Counted from the stretch's first letter, positions 23,609 to 35,792 are shown. The stretch is DNA of 64,000 bases from Bryoerythrophyllum caledonicum (GCA_963971425.1 OZ020524.1:10233845-10297844), one strand, 5' to 3'. The notes: generated by a model not told the origin, from the letters alone. A program made the numbers and translations.

Positions 23609-26185
23609 ATGGCTTCTGATCTTGTTGACATTTCTGAATGCGTTCTAATTAGATCAGATGATCATTCAATTCTGATTTCATTTCCTCTAGGTGCAGATGG
23701 ATTCTCCACTATCGCTAGCAGTCGTCTTGCATCGCGGTTTTATATTTTAGAGAGTTCTCTGCATGTAGACAAGGAAGTTCTAGACGCGGGGTCAAAGACA
23801 GTGCGTATTCTGTACGGTAGTGGAGACTCCACACTGCCAATGGAGAACCGCGAGAGGACTTGCCTATTTCACTGGACACAATCACTAGAGAAGCACACTA
23901 AAGCGGACATCAAGGCCGACCTTCAAGACCAACATCGCCGTCTCTGCAAGGATTACAAAAATTCTATATCTTTTGAAGAGGCCCAGGGTCGATACCTGGC
24001 AATCCGAGCATGGTGGTTGTCATCTGGTGCGGCAACGGAGGAAGCGCTTTCAAGATTCGATTTATGGCTTGCTTTTTGGCATTTCAGATACCGACAATGG
24101 GGCGGATTCATGCAACTTGTAAGTTCTTTTGCACTGTTTTTCCTGTGCATATTTTCATTCTAGTAAATTTAATGGCTTCCAAGTTTTACATTGTTTTCTC
24201 TTATGTTTAGTTATTTTACCTTCTGCTATCGTAGGAAAATTCATAGTTCTTATTCACTTTCAACATATTTTAGTTTTTTGCCCTACTACGTTAGTTCGGC
24301 ACTGTGTTGCTTAGCCAATTGAACTTTTTCAATCTTTGTTGCTCCTGTGCCTACATTTGCATTTCAATTTTTATTTTTATTTAAAAAAAAAAATTATTCA
24401 TGTTTTCTTGGCAATATATGTTTTCTGGGTTTCTTCCTCGCCTAATTATGAGCAGTCGATATCGGCTACCTATTCAATGTAATTTCTTTTCCGTCCATCT
24501 TTCTATGAAATACAAGCCGCCGACATCGGCTGCTTGTAAGAGCTCCGCATGATGTAGCAATTAATTTTTTTGTGAATGAATGATTCTACAGGAGACCAAT
24601 CAAGAGGTGTTGCCGATATGGGCTCCGATCTACCACGATTTTTCCTACTCTACTGTTGTCTTTATGCATCTTTCACTAGAACTTACTGGATAGAACCAAA
24701 GAAAATTCGCAAAGTCCTTTCTGATCTATCTTCCTCATTGCAGGATCTTTCTAATGCCGAGCTTGCAGAAATGCCGTCCTGCAATTTGGCCGAGACAGTT
24801 CACAACAAATGGCTGCAACAATCCAACAAAAAAAGGAACAATCTCTATGTAGCCGCTGTTGATGACATGGTCCGCGCATTCATGCAGGTTGTTGCGTACT
24901 ATCACTTTCTCCAAGGTGAGAAGCCCGGAACTGGTCCTGACAAAGACGAACTTCGACTCCGTATTGCCCATCGTATCGCTCAACGCACTAGCAATGCAAA
25001 AGCTCTTCAAGCAACTCTCGCTAGAATGCCTGGTGCAGACAAAATATGCACCCGGGATCCCCACCTGGAAGGTGAAGAAGAATTCCTTTCTTTGAAACAA
25101 AAAGCAGACCTTCCTCCTGGCTCAGAATTTGATTCTCATCGCCCTGATAAGATTAGTGTCTCCCGTCCACGACTTAGGAGACGACGAGATGACCTAAAGA
25201 TCGTTGATCTCACAATTGACGACTTTGATTCGCCACCTAAGCCAATTCCTCCTCCAGCCGCGGTTGATTCCTTTGAAAGTCCTACTATTTTGCCTCTTGT
25301 TCATCACGTGAAATCTATTCAAGAGACTGCTTGCGACGAGGGGCTGTGGCACATCGCAAGGCTCCTAAAGACCTCAGCAAAAGCTTTCTTTGCCATGCAT
25401 GGACGAAAGAAATGTGTTGCTAAGATTGTGCAAGGGGGACGACCTACGGCTGCTCCTACTTATACTGGCCTCATAGACAATTACAAGAAGACTAGAATGG
25501 ATAAGATGAGTTCTTCTTCTGTAGAGATGATATCCATCGTTGTGTCCATAGTTCTAAACGACCGTGGGTCGTTTCAAAACCCCCTATCCCAGATATTTGG
25601 TCAGTGAAGATAGGCACAAATCTTAGCAAATCGGAGATACTCGCTCTTAAGGGCAGCGACTTTAGACTTGTTGAGCGTGTACAGATGTCTCCTTGCCAGT
25701 TCTTTGGTGAGGGCGTTTCCGTGAACCTGTCGGACTACCCTCCACCCCCCAATCGTTCAGACCATCCCACTACAAGATTCGGGAAGGCCGTCCGTAGGAA
25801 TCCTACAGCGCCTACTACTAAGCATCACAACAGTTGTGCCTCGGCGCTATCACTAGCCGCAAAGATCTCTGACATTCTTATGGTACCGCCTCATGCTCTA
25901 GGCTGCATTGTTACTTTACAATCCAGTAGCATTTCGAAGGTTTCACGATATATGTTGACGATTGGCCAGTTCCCGTCTTGTGATTGTCCATCTTTTACTG
26001 AGATGTCAAAGAAATCACTAGGCAAACGCAGTGCGTGGACCTACTGCAAGCACCTTTACTATATCTTTACCATAGTATGTGGATTAGACGAAAACGTCGA
26101 TGTCTTCATGCACTCTCCTAGTTTCAGTTGGAATGAGATCAAGCGAGTCCCCCAGATTCTCCTCCTAATACACTACGATGTTTGA
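23609..26185 (+). pseudogene. Mutator-like transposase-like gene, C-terminal part with SWIM finger
   Basis: Exon 1 (23609-24118) is followed by GT-AG intron 24119-24591; exon 2 starts at 24592 and runs to about 26185. Exon 1 contains E-R-T-C-L-F-H-W, the CX2H seen between the second Asp and the Glu of Mutator/hAT DDE transposases, then a Trp-rich helix region. Exon 2 holds N-L-A-E-T-V-H-N-K-W-L-Q-Q-S, then a SWIM zinc finger (C-D-C, 19 residues, C-K-H) near 25980-26050. SWIM fingers are typical of Mutator transposases. The reading frame shifts at about 24650 and again near 25520, so the copy is broken. The first two catalytic Asp residues were not found; either the gene is truncated or the exon was missed. 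It is transcribed away from the ParB-methyltransferase-like gene. Confidence 0.65.
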
Positions 26186-26927
26186 GTATATTTCAGAACT
26201 CTTCGTTTTGTTTTATTCTACTAGTATAAATATTGCAGTGAGACTAAAAGGGCCACCAAAACTTTTTTTTCTTGTGTAGTTTCTTCTATTTCGCAAAAGA
26301 ATGGTGGAATGGATGTGCGGTGTACATGGGTATCATAGTAGTGTGTTGTTATTTGGATTCGCAACTCCGCTCTATATCCATTCACTTTCGCTGTCACTCT
26401 CAAACACTCTAACCTTACATGATTTCCATCACACTTCTCGTGAATCGCACCTATACTTTACCCTAATCGTTTTGCATCTCCACACCATCACCGTCTAGCT
26501 CTCTCTGACCCTAATCCTTAAAACCATACGGAGCCTTTATTCGGGCTATGTCCTCGTTGCTCCATAATACTCCTCCCCCCCTAAACCATTTTCCTTTATC
26601 CACCTCAATTGTGTTCCCGCTACCAATTTCCTTTCCGCTCTCTCTCTCTACCGATTAAACCTGAATTCTCCTTCATCTTCTCAGCCCCAGAAATCCTATC
26701 TTTTCATCATTGCACAACCGTATCTCCACGGTTATAGGCCTTCTTCCTCAAGATTTGCAATTTCTCTTTCTCGTGCACACGTATTGTCCAAAATGATTTT
26801 GGCAAGCCCGATGTTTTAGCCACCAAATCCATGGTAATAGGACCCTGTATATACTACATTAAGTGATTTTTTTCCTTCTTAAACATTATAAACCTTAAAT
26901 TTTTCCTAGACTCTTCCTACTTTTTGT
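26186..26927. other. Right subterminal non-coding part of the transposon
   Basis: C/T-rich on the + strand around 26370-26720. No gene seen. Confidence 0.5.
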
Positions 26928-26990
26928 GCTATACGCTCGCAAACCAAGGCTCGCCGCTCTCTGCTCGCGACTCTACGCTCACAAAATAGC
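26928..26990 (-). repeat. Right terminal inverted repeat of the 12.6-kb transposon
   Basis: Its complement begins GCTATTTTGTGAGCG and matches 14441-14503 at 56 of 63 positions. Confidence 0.9.
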
Positions 26991-27005
26991 CTCATCCATT
27001 TCCAA

Positions 27006-28640
27006 TGTAACACAATGATCGCATATTTCGTTGGAGGAAAGTCAAGGTGGGATATCGTTCCAGCATGGCTAGCGGCACTTTCAAGAGACGCCCAGGCGGA
27101 AAACTCATTTGGGCGCAACGTAGGCAATGGATTCTTCCAAATCATCACAAAAGATGTATGCGCTACTCAACAACTGCTCATGCTCACCCCACACATCTCA
27201 AGGTGGGGTACGTGCATGCTCCAACCATGGGTAGCGGGATTTGATCCTAGTACTCCTATCCAAGCACAGATGCCCGTATGGATCACACTCAAGGCCGTGC
27301 CAGATGAGATGCGTAGCAATATACATGACATAGCCAGGTGCATAGGGAGAGTTGTGGATAAGCATCGAGGCAACCGGTACTTAGCTGATCAAAAGTTTTG
27401 CGTCAATGTCGACACGTCAAAGCCGTTTGTCATTAACATCAATGTCACGAATCCCCTCTCAGGCGAAATGGTGTCATTGGCAAATGATTATAATAATCTC
27501 CCAATGCGGTGTAGACATTGCTTGTCTACTTACATTTGGTGAAGGACTGTCGCGCGCCGCAGAATCAAAAGACAAGACAACAACAGAGACAACAAGGGTC
27601 AAGAGCGCCTCACTCCACTGCGGAGCGCATCTCAGGCAGAGCGCTGCATGCGAGACAGCCCATGAGTGCCAAATAGAGAGCTCCAGCTGAACAGAGTGCT
27701 CCAATGAATGACGTGGGTCCAGCATAGGGAGCGGAGGCGCAAGTAGTCATCGAGAGCCCTGATTTTCAGCCTACACAAGAACAAGTGCCGCCTCCTCTAC
27801 CTCCGAGAACAGTACTAGTACACCCTGCCCGTACAGCGCCGAGGTAAGCAGCTGAAGCCGAGACTGTGACAACAAGACTATAGGACCGAAGCCAAGACCG
27901 TGCCACATCGACCTCCAAAGACTGGAAAAGTGTTCAAGTTAGGGAGCTAAGGAGGAGTCTTAAAGTACACATGCACGTTGCAGGTGTGAGTAAGGAGAAG
28001 CATAGGAAAGCGAGGGAGCCTCAATCTAAGACGAGAGAAAGACAGGCAGCCACTATCGCTAATGGATCGATACTCCAGTCACGCAACTTGCAAGCTGGAG
28101 ACCCGGCGGAAGCATCCCAGTCGGAGGACCAGGACACTGGTTCGTCGGCTGACTTAGGGGTGCTAGAATTCGCCCCAAGCCGTGCGAGCGCGGAAGTAGC
28201 CGCGTATACAATTGCCGGCTTTTCATCGTCGGAAGGGGCTAACGGCTGCTCGCTGGCACATCAGAGGAAGCACTCGGCAGTGACAGCCTCCCAGGAGAAG
28301 ACCAACACCCCAACCATAGAGGTGAGGCAACCGACAACCTGACTTGTAGGAGAGAATTCTCGACTAACAGGGAGAGATTTGGACGACCTCACCCTGGAAT
28401 TGGTAGACGCACAAGGAGCACAAGAGTTCTCGGGTGGCCACAAGAAGAAGAGTACGTAGTGCGCCGGCCCCTGCTTTTATTGAATCGGTCTACAGAGAGT
28501 GGATTAGAGATCAAGGTTGGAACGACGAGCTGGAGGCAAGCCCAATAGGCAAGTCCCGCTCATCCACCCGACCAAACAGATAACAACATCTTGACCTATA
28601 CCACGTTCACCCGAACAAATTTGTAAGGTTCAAATCGCTG
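27006..28640 (+). pseudogene. LINE ORF1, main part
   Basis: Continues the frame broken at 14431. It has M-I-A-Y-F-V-G-G, G-N-G-F-F-Q-I and W-G-T-C-M-L-Q-P-W-V-A-G-F-D-P, the layout of the DUF4283 domain in gag-like ORF1 of plant LINEs. A zinc knuckle follows (C-R-H-C, with the second half displaced by a frameshift near 27530). The C-terminal region to about 28440 is broken into pieces with many charged residues. Inactive. Confidence 0.7.
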
Positions 28641-28691
28641 ATTAACAGAACACCAGGTGTTCTCTCCGCTCGCTCCCCCTCCCCATCGCTT

Positions 28692-30725
28692 ATGAAAGTG
28701 TCAATCGTAACGCACAATGTACGAGGCATGAATGAGTATAATAAAAGGGCTGCTATTAAGGACTACTACTCCCGACTTCTGGGAAAAGTAGATATCATCT
28801 GCTTATAAGAAACTAAGCTTAGAGGCAACTAGTTTTAAGCTTTAGCTAGTTTGTTCTGGCCGAGAGCATGTTTTATTGGACAGGAAGCACATGTCACATA
28901 CAATAACAATGGTAGAGAAGATGGGGCTGGGAGCGGTGGGACGGGGATGTGGATAATACTGAAGCTCGCGCACCTGGTTGGCAACCAAGGTTACTCGCTC
29001 GATGGCAGCGCGTAGTGGGTAACACTTTCGGGACTTCGAAGGGGAGACATGGCTGTGCTTAACATTTACTGTCCACATGTTTCAGCTGAGAGGTGTGTGC
29101 TTTGGAGCGAGTTGCTCCAAACACTTCCTCGCGGATGTCGATGGATTCTCTCTGGAGACTGGAACTTCGTAGAAACCAAAGAAGACAAATCAAATCTCTG
29201 CGAATCTTACCGCTCAATGGAAGAAAAAAAACTGTTCAACAAGCTGAAGAACACTCTCGAGGTAGAAGATGCGTTTCCAGGGGGAGCAGAATCAGGTTCT
29301 CATAGGACAGCAGAAGGCGCGACGGGCGTCGCGTGCTAGTAAGACTCACACGTTTCTGGGAGCATGTCGACTCGCCTCGAGTAACACCTACCACATCCTT
29401 GGTGACACAACGTTGTCCGATCATCTCCCGGTATGGAGGGAGGTGCAGCTGGAACCTTCACAACAACGATCCTCATCATACGTACTGAATGCCAAGTACC
29501 CGAACCATCCAAAAGCACAATATGGCATTCGTCAGACTTGGATGCGTCATCCGCACCTATCTTTTTTTGGGAAACTTAGAAGAATGGTTCGCTTCTACAA
29601 AAGATTTTGTATTGCTAAGGCGCAGGAGAGCAAACAGGAGGATTCAATGGCGAGGAAGTAGTTGGAAACCGCTCATAGACAGCTCCAGGCCGACCCTGAC
29701 AATCAGACAGCTCAAGTCCAGCTAGATACTACCTCTGCCCGGATTCAAGTGCTTGAAAAAACGAAGGCCGAAGGAGCAAGGCTAAGAAGCAAGCTTAAGT
29801 GGCTAGACGTAGGCGACAAATGCACTCGTGAATTCTTCGCCGCCCATAAGAACAGATCATTGGCATCACAGATCACAGAGTTGTTGGATAGCGGAGGGCG
29901 GCTGGAAACATCACGCTTGGGCCTTGAGACGACTTGTCAAAGGTACTACTAACATCTTTATCCAGCGCGTCCACCATCGTCCTCTACAGAAGGAGCGGAG
30001 CACTAGACCCTTGCATATCTCAATGACAGGCTTGATGAGAGTATAAAAGTCTCCTTATGCGTGCAAGTCACATCAGAAGAGCTTAAGACAGCCTTGGGCG
30101 ATATGCGGTCTGGCAAGTCTCTAGGCCCAGATGGAGTGGGAGTTGAGTTCTACACCGCTTATTGGGAGCTTGTTGGAGCTGACTTCACCGATATGATCCG
30201 GACCAATGTTAGAGCTGGCAAACTGTCTCCAGAGATGACGGACAACATGCTCGCTCTGCTACACAAGGGTAGGGAGCTTCGATCCTTGTCCAATTAGAGA
30301 CCGATCTCCCTTCTGAATACGTCGTACAAGATTTATGTGAAACTGCTACAATGACGTCTCCAGCCGATCCTGATGGACATCATCAGCCCTGAACGGTCAG
30401 CCTTTCTCCCACTGCGGTACATCCTTGACAACCTACTGCTCACACAAAAAACCATATCATGGGCTAAACAATCAAAGCAACCTCTTCTCTTCCTTAAGTT
30501 GGACTTTATCAAAGCCTATGATATGGTTGACTAGGAGTGCTTATACAAGGTCATGGGCGCCTTTGGATTTCCAGGCGCGTTTATATCAATGGTTAGAATC
30601 CTCTTCCAAGATGCCACATCCGCAGTCAAGGTGAATGGCAAACCTGGCCCAGTGTTCAAAATTGAAAGAGGAGTAAGACAAGGTTGCCCTCTCGCACCCT
30701 ACCTGTTCATTGTCGTCGCTGAGGC
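28692..30725 (+). pseudogene. LINE ORF2, endonuclease and N-terminal reverse transcriptase
   Basis: Begins M-K-V-S-I-V-T-H-N-V-R-G-M-N, the start of an apurinic/apyrimidinic endonuclease. L-S-G-D-W-N-F-V-E and S-D-H-L-P follow near 29150 and 29420. The reverse transcriptase starts near 30061 with S-G-K-S-L-G-P-D-G, then R-P-I-S-L-L-N, D-F-I-K-A-Y-D and G-V-R-Q-G-C-P-L-A-P-Y-L-F. In-frame stops at about 28807, 30295, 30352 and 30532 each fit one C-to-T or G-to-A change in a Gln, Arg or Trp codon. It is interrupted at 30725 by the hAT-type element and continues at 45232 in frame. Confidence 0.85.
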
Positions 30726-30744
30726 CAGGGTTGTCTACATAGAC

Positions 30745-30835
30745 GGACAGGGGCCCAAAGACAGCGGACAGACGGACAGTCGGACAGACAGACAGTCGGA
30801 CGGACGGATAGGACGGACAACACTTTTCGGCGGAC
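30745..30835 (+). repeat. Left subterminal GGACGGAC/GGACAG repeats
   Basis: Short direct repeats of ACGGACAG and ACGGACGG. Similar repeats lie at 45149-45212 in the same orientation on the + strand. Confidence 0.8.
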
Positions 30836-30950
30836 AGTTGCGTGTAAAAAAAATTACAAACCCTAAATCAAATTTTCAACTTGTCCCCTAGTAAAACACG
30901 CGTGCACGACACGTCAGACGACTTTCCACGTCACACCAAGGGGCGGGCGC

Positions 30951-31230
30951 GTGCCTTCGGACCGCGCGCGCAGAATTTGGGGTCGGGCGCGTACCAATTT
31001 GGACCGGGCGCATTCATGTAGGGCCGGGCGCGTACCACTCAGGGCCGGGCGCGTGCATATCAGGGTCGGGCGCATACGCGTCAGGGCCGGGCGCGTACCA
31101 CTTAGGGCCGGGCGCGTACCCCTCAAGGCTGGGCGTGTGCATATCAGGGCCGGGCGCGTACCCCTTTGGGTCGGGCGCGTACCGTCAAGGTTGGGCGCGT
31201 ACCGTTAGGGGCCGGGCGCGCAGCGTTACG
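30951..31230 (+). repeat. 21-bp tandem array, left outer
   Basis: Units such as GGGCCGGGCGCGTACCACTC, one base short of the 21-bp period, repeat about a dozen times with substitutions. Because 21 is divisible by three, long artefactual ORFs run through it. Confidence 0.85.
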
Positions 31231-31555
31231 GGCGTGGCACGTATCGTTGTGGGTCGCGAGCGCACCTGCCTATCGGGCGTGCGCTGTTAGGGGCCGCACG
31301 CGCGCTTATGGGGAGCGTTTGCGCCTCATAAGGGCTGAGGTAGAAAGAATTTGAAAGAATACAATTGTACAAGGGTGATCCAACCTTAAAATTATTTATT
31401 TCAATGTGGTGCCTTCATGAATGGGCACTCTCAACTCCAAGTACATATTTTAAGCCACGGTACTATTGTACCATGCAATCACCACACCACTAAATGTAGT
31501 TTTAACTTGTAGTACCCTCGTGTCCGCATATGGTTCTTATATAGTGCTGGAGCCG

Positions 31556-31880
31556 GAGCATCTGGGGCCGGGCGTGCACAAGGGGGACCGCGCGCGTACT
31601 CTATGTGGCCGGGCGCGCACGCTGTGAGGTCGGGCGCACACAATGTGCGGCCGTGCGCGTACTCTATGTGGCCGGGCGCGCACGCTGTGAGGCCGTGCGC
31701 GTACTCTATGTGGCCGGGCGCGCACGTTGTGGGCCAAAAGCGCACCGGCCTGCGCGCGTATGCGAGAGGGCTGCGCGTGTACGCGAGACGGCTGCGAGCG
31801 ATTGCGATGGGGCTGCACGCATACCAGATGGGGCTGCGCGCGTACGCGACGGGGCTGGTTCCGGCGCGTTCGAGTAGGGT
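31556..31880 (+). repeat. 21-bp-type tandem array, left inner
   Basis: Units of the form GGCCGGGCGCGCACGCTGTG, same orientation as the left outer array. No true ORF. Confidence 0.8.
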
Positions 31881-32688
31881 CGGGCATACACATTTCTGGA
31901 TCAAGCACCTACCTAGTGGAGAGAACTTGACATACTCTAATTTCCAAAATTCCATTTCTGACATGTAGAAATGCCAATGTCAACTTCAATCAAGTTTACA
32001 TGACGGGTCATCTACATAAAATTACTAATTTGCAATTTCCATGAATTCTATAAAAGTAAAAATTGCATAAAGTGGGTAGATTGGGTTTGTATATAGCAAT
32101 TTTTTTCTGTGTTACAATATATTACTACAATTTTGGCACTATTAAAATTTAGTGAATTTATTTGGTTGGCTCAAATGATTTGACTTCTATCTTCCAGAAA
32201 TCTATGAGCATGTACTGAAAATTTGATTTACATACAAAGAAATCATAAACAATCCAATATTTTTGAAATGTTCAAGGAAAGTAGTCAAACACTATAATGT
32301 TTTAAAAACATCTTCTAAAAACGTTATTAACACAATACTTATACCTACTTAATGATTTTTTGGGGAGAGTTAGTACCTTCAATTAGCATGGGAAATGATT
32401 TGTATGGCAAACTTATACTCATATTAAGATATAATATGGATAATTTGTATGGTAGAATGCCATCTCTTATCATTTTGGAAGGCCGTCGCAATTGGTTATA
32501 TATAATTCAACCAAGAATAATAATGTTGCATTAATATTGGGGATTTTGTTACATCCCAAATCATTTATTATGTTGGTAAGTAACATGATTTTTATTGTTT
32601 AGTCTTATGATTTACATGTTTGAGACAAAAGTTTAAGTTTTATTTCTTCAACACATGACATAAATTCCACTACAAAAAAATTCTCGAT
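31881..32688. other. AT-rich interior of the hAT-type element
   Basis: No ORF or exon recognised. Confidence 0.4.
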
Positions 32689-32693
32689 GATAC

Positions 32694-33794
32694 TGTGAAG
32701 CATAAAATCGAGATAGTTAAAAATAACTATTACTCAGCGAGTTCGTCCCTAGGGAACTGAAAGTTATGTTCTGCCGTAATATTAGTGTCACTATTATATG
32801 TAATTGTGGTCCGTAATCCTTACGAAGCCTTAATTTAACACCATAATCCGTTAATAATCCTCTAATTCGAGTGCCATTAAATCTTCCATTGCATCCTCCA
32901 CATCCAAGTGCAAGTACTCTGCTCTTCCTGTAGCTTCCGTTTCCTCGTACTCACCGATGTTCCATTCCATTGCTTCTTCTATTGTCATCGGTTCAGCGGG
33001 AATTCCGTTCTTCTCCTCTTCCGTTCCGTACCTCATTAACCAGGTATAATCTTCTTCTCGTAATCTCGCTCCTATCTCCGTTCTTTGATTTGCCCGGATC
33101 CGTATGTAAATCTCGTGGTCGATCCTCTCCTTCTCCACGCGGTTTACAACCGTCACTCTTTCCTTATCGCTGTTCAACCATCCATACTTCAAATTCAACC
33201 AACACCTGAATGCCTTGAATTTCTCCTCGTCCGTTAGTTCCAATCCTGACATTAATTCATCTTCATAATCTGATTATGAATTATGTTCAATTCAGCACAC
33301 TTTTATTCTGATCATTATTTGATCGCTCTATTATCTACCACCTAAATTAACCCGCAATTGCGGTCCTCAGATTTATTTTCGTATCAGTTTCTTATGATTC
33401 TCGTTCTCTCGATTCACTCATCTCTCACTCTCGGTGTCATTGATTTACTTTCAATTGACTTCATTCACAATGTAATCTTTCTTAAATCTTCAATGTGCAC
33501 AACTTCAATTACATTAAATTCCGGAAACAATACAGCAAAGAAAAAAATAAAGAGATAGCACAACGCGTATCTCGGCACTACAACTGATCAACACAATTGG
33601 GCCTTGTCCCAGTTTCAAAAACTCCAACTTAAACCTCCGCAACTCCCAACTGTCTATCCTTTCACCGCAACCGACACCCCTTCCGATCTCAAGTCCGTTA
33701 GAAACCCTGAACTTAAGCTCCTAAACCTGTAACTAACTAACTTTAACTACAAAAAAGGGTTAACTCAAAAAGAAAGACTATTCTACGTTCTACA
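32694..33794 (-). repeat. Gypsy 3' LTR (1101 bp)
   Basis: Matches 42047-43147 except for two transitions near 33608 and 33657. It contains the LTR-encoded ORF. Confidence 0.95.
32851..33252 (-). CDS. LTR-encoded acidic ORF, 133 aa (3' copy)
   Basis: An uninterrupted ORF in the sense direction of the element, wholly inside the LTR, identical to 42204-42605. It starts M-S-G-L-E-L-T-D-E-E-K-F-K and is rich in Glu, with M-R-Y-G-T-E-E-E-K-N-G and a Leu/Glu-rich end. No family recognised and no signal peptide or membrane segment. Whether it is translated is unknown. It stays open for 133 codons in a TE whose other ORFs carry several stops. Confidence 0.45.
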   Translation of the reverse strand: MSGLELTDEEKFKAFRCWLNLKYGWLNSDKERVTVVNRVEKERIDHEIYIRIRANQRTEIGARLREEDYTWLMRYGTEEEKNGIPAEPMTIEEAMEWNIGEYEETEATGRAEYLHLDVEDAMEDLMALELEDY

Positions 33795-33805
33795 TAGCCC
33801 CACTC

Positions 33806-35482
33806 CTATTGTGCAGCGTCCTCGCAAACATGGTAGATCTCTGGACGACTATCGGTACGCGGGACTTCGGTGACGTCCTCCTCTTCGTCGGTCTGTTCCG
33901 TTGCGTTCGGCTCCGTCTCTAGAGGGGATACGGTCGCTTCCTTCTACTCACGGCTAAGTGGTTCATCGTCCTCCGTTTCTGAATCTGAACCCTCTGCCTC
34001 CAGGTCCATGATCTTCTGAGACAACTCATCGTTGAAGTTGCCCAGCTGACGGACCTGATCCTCCAACTCCAAAATGCGTCTATCCTTCCGCTGCATTCCG
34101 TTTGCCTCCGCAGTCTCCGTCTCACCGGTCGCAGCCACCACCTGTACAGTACTAGGGTTCCGTAACTGAATTTCCAGTGACGTTACCTTGTCCGTTAGCG
34201 CTTGGTTCTCCACCCGTAAGCTGTGCCGTAGCTTCGCCTGTTCGTCCATAATAGACGCCTTATCCTTCCGTAGCACATTGACCTCCGTCCGTTCCTTCTC
34301 CAGCGCCTCCCGCAAGACCGTCTGCTCCGTATCCCCGATGCTCTTGAGGCTCGATACAGTCTTGATCTTCTCTTGCAGAACCGCAATCTGCTTCTTGAGT
34401 GCGTCGCACTGCCCCTCCAACTGCACCTTCTCCTGCAAAGCTGCGTTGCGACTCCGTGTCGCAAGACTCGCCATAGCCCGGGCATCGGCTAGTGCCTTCT
34501 CCATGGCGCCCACATCCGCCATACCCATCACGGTTTCCCTGAACAGATCTAGCTGCACCATCAGCTTCTGCTTCACGTCGTACTCCTCCATGCTCGTCTG
34601 CCCTTCCGTACGAGTCCGCTCGTCCGTCTCTATGCCCGATGCTAGCTGCTTCCCCTTCTCTTTATACGTTCTCACGGGAGTTGGCACATCATCTTCCTCC
34701 TCCGTTTCGTCAAGCGATATTACCTGTTGCACTCTCGGTTTCGGAGTTCACCCTGGAGTCGACAGCTCCCTGCTGGGTCGCTTCAGTTCGTTGAGCAACG
34801 TCCTACGGATGATGTTGCTCACGTAATTGGAGCACAACAGCGCTCCCATCCTCCCCGATCGCCGCTTCATTCCGAGCTCGTTGTGAATACGGTTGTTCAC
34901 GTACGCCGCCTAGTTCATCTGCATACCTCGGAGCGTTGCCACAACTGCATACAAAATCTTCCGTGGCACGTACGTCGAATGTCGAAGAATGGCCAACCGC
35001 TTCGCCGCGAAGCGCATCCACTACACCAGCTCCGGTGTCAATGCGTCGGCCGCTCTCCATCCTTGCTTGGGATCCATTGCGTCCTGTCCCGACTTGAATT
35101 GCTCTTCCGGGATGAAATCGTCCGACACCACCGTGCCGTTGTTCACCGCCACCTCGCTGATTGGCAAGTAACAATGCTCGTGCAATGTCGCTTGATCCAC
35201 CACGATCTCCACGCCCTTCACCGTACTCGTCCCATCCACCACGTCGTAGTTCTGCACATACTCCTTCACCAGCGCCTCGTCTATGTCTGGTAAGGATTGT
35301 GAGAACTTCACGAACCCATATATGTCGGCCTGCTTCAACTCTCGCTGAATCTCTACAGACCAGCAAGCCTCCAGCCGAATTGGCTCCATATTAGTCACTA
35401 CTACGAACGACATGGGCGGAATCTCCTCCTTCCGCTTCACATTGCGGCTCTCTCTCACAGGTGTTCTTTTCTGCTTTGCCAT
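33806..35482 (-). pseudogene. Gypsy extra 3' ORF (ORFx): plant-transposon-protein-like domain plus coiled coil
   Basis: One reading frame of about 559 codons from ATG at 35482 to TAG at 33808-33806, 11 bp before the LTR. It is interrupted by TAG at 35021, TAG at 34910, TGA at 34748 and TAG at 33944, each fitting CAG to TAG or CGA to TGA. The N-terminus is basic. The middle part has helical Y-V-P-R-K-I-L-Y-A-V-V-A-T-L-R-G and resembles the putative plant transposon protein domain of plant Gypsy elements. The C-terminal part (34732-33950) is a long coiled coil, then acidic. The related element at 50548-54268 has the same layout. Position matches the env-like ORF of Athila, but no membrane segment is seen. 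Function unknown. Confidence 0.65.
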
Positions 35483-35792
35483 GACCACTACTTGCTCACC
35501 GCTCTTTCACTCCTAAACCCTTGCGCACACACTTTCTCTCAACACACACACACTCACGCAAACTCACAACATGTCTGGACAGCCCCACTCCTAAATATTT
35601 GCCCGTAATGAACTTCAGAGTGACGCCACCTTTTCCCTCCTATAACACTCATTGTGTACCCGTTATGATGTTCATGCGTTATGATGTCCACTCGCACGTT
35701 TTTAATGATGCTACGCCGTCATTTACTCACTCAATTCTCCTATGACTTGACTTCTTAAGTACTGTAGGCTACCTACATACCCTCCCCTCCAA

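Larger units (their letters stand above)
14432..26996. mobile_element. 12.6-kb Mutator-like DNA transposon carrying a ParB-methyltransferase-like gene
   Basis: 63-bp terminal inverted repeats (14441-14503 and 26928-26990, 56 of 63 matching) lie near the two ends. Outside them are 9-bp direct repeats with one mismatch, CATTTTCAA at 14423-14431 and CATTTCCAA at 26997-27005. Removing the element restores LINE ORF1. The 9-bp duplication, the terminal repeats and a CX2H plus SWIM transposase-like protein point to the Mutator superfamily. Two divergent genes meet around 22.2-23.6 kb: the - strand ParB-methyltransferase-like gene (22214-15392) and the + strand transposase-like gene (23609-26185). 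Both are damaged, so this copy is not autonomous. The first few bases of each end do not match, so the exact termini are uncertain by a few bp. Confidence 0.85.

Noticed and set aside
30951..31880. Long ORFs rich in R-A-G-R-V and similar repeats
   Set aside because: They result from 21-bp tandem repeats (a multiple of three) with no stop in several frames.
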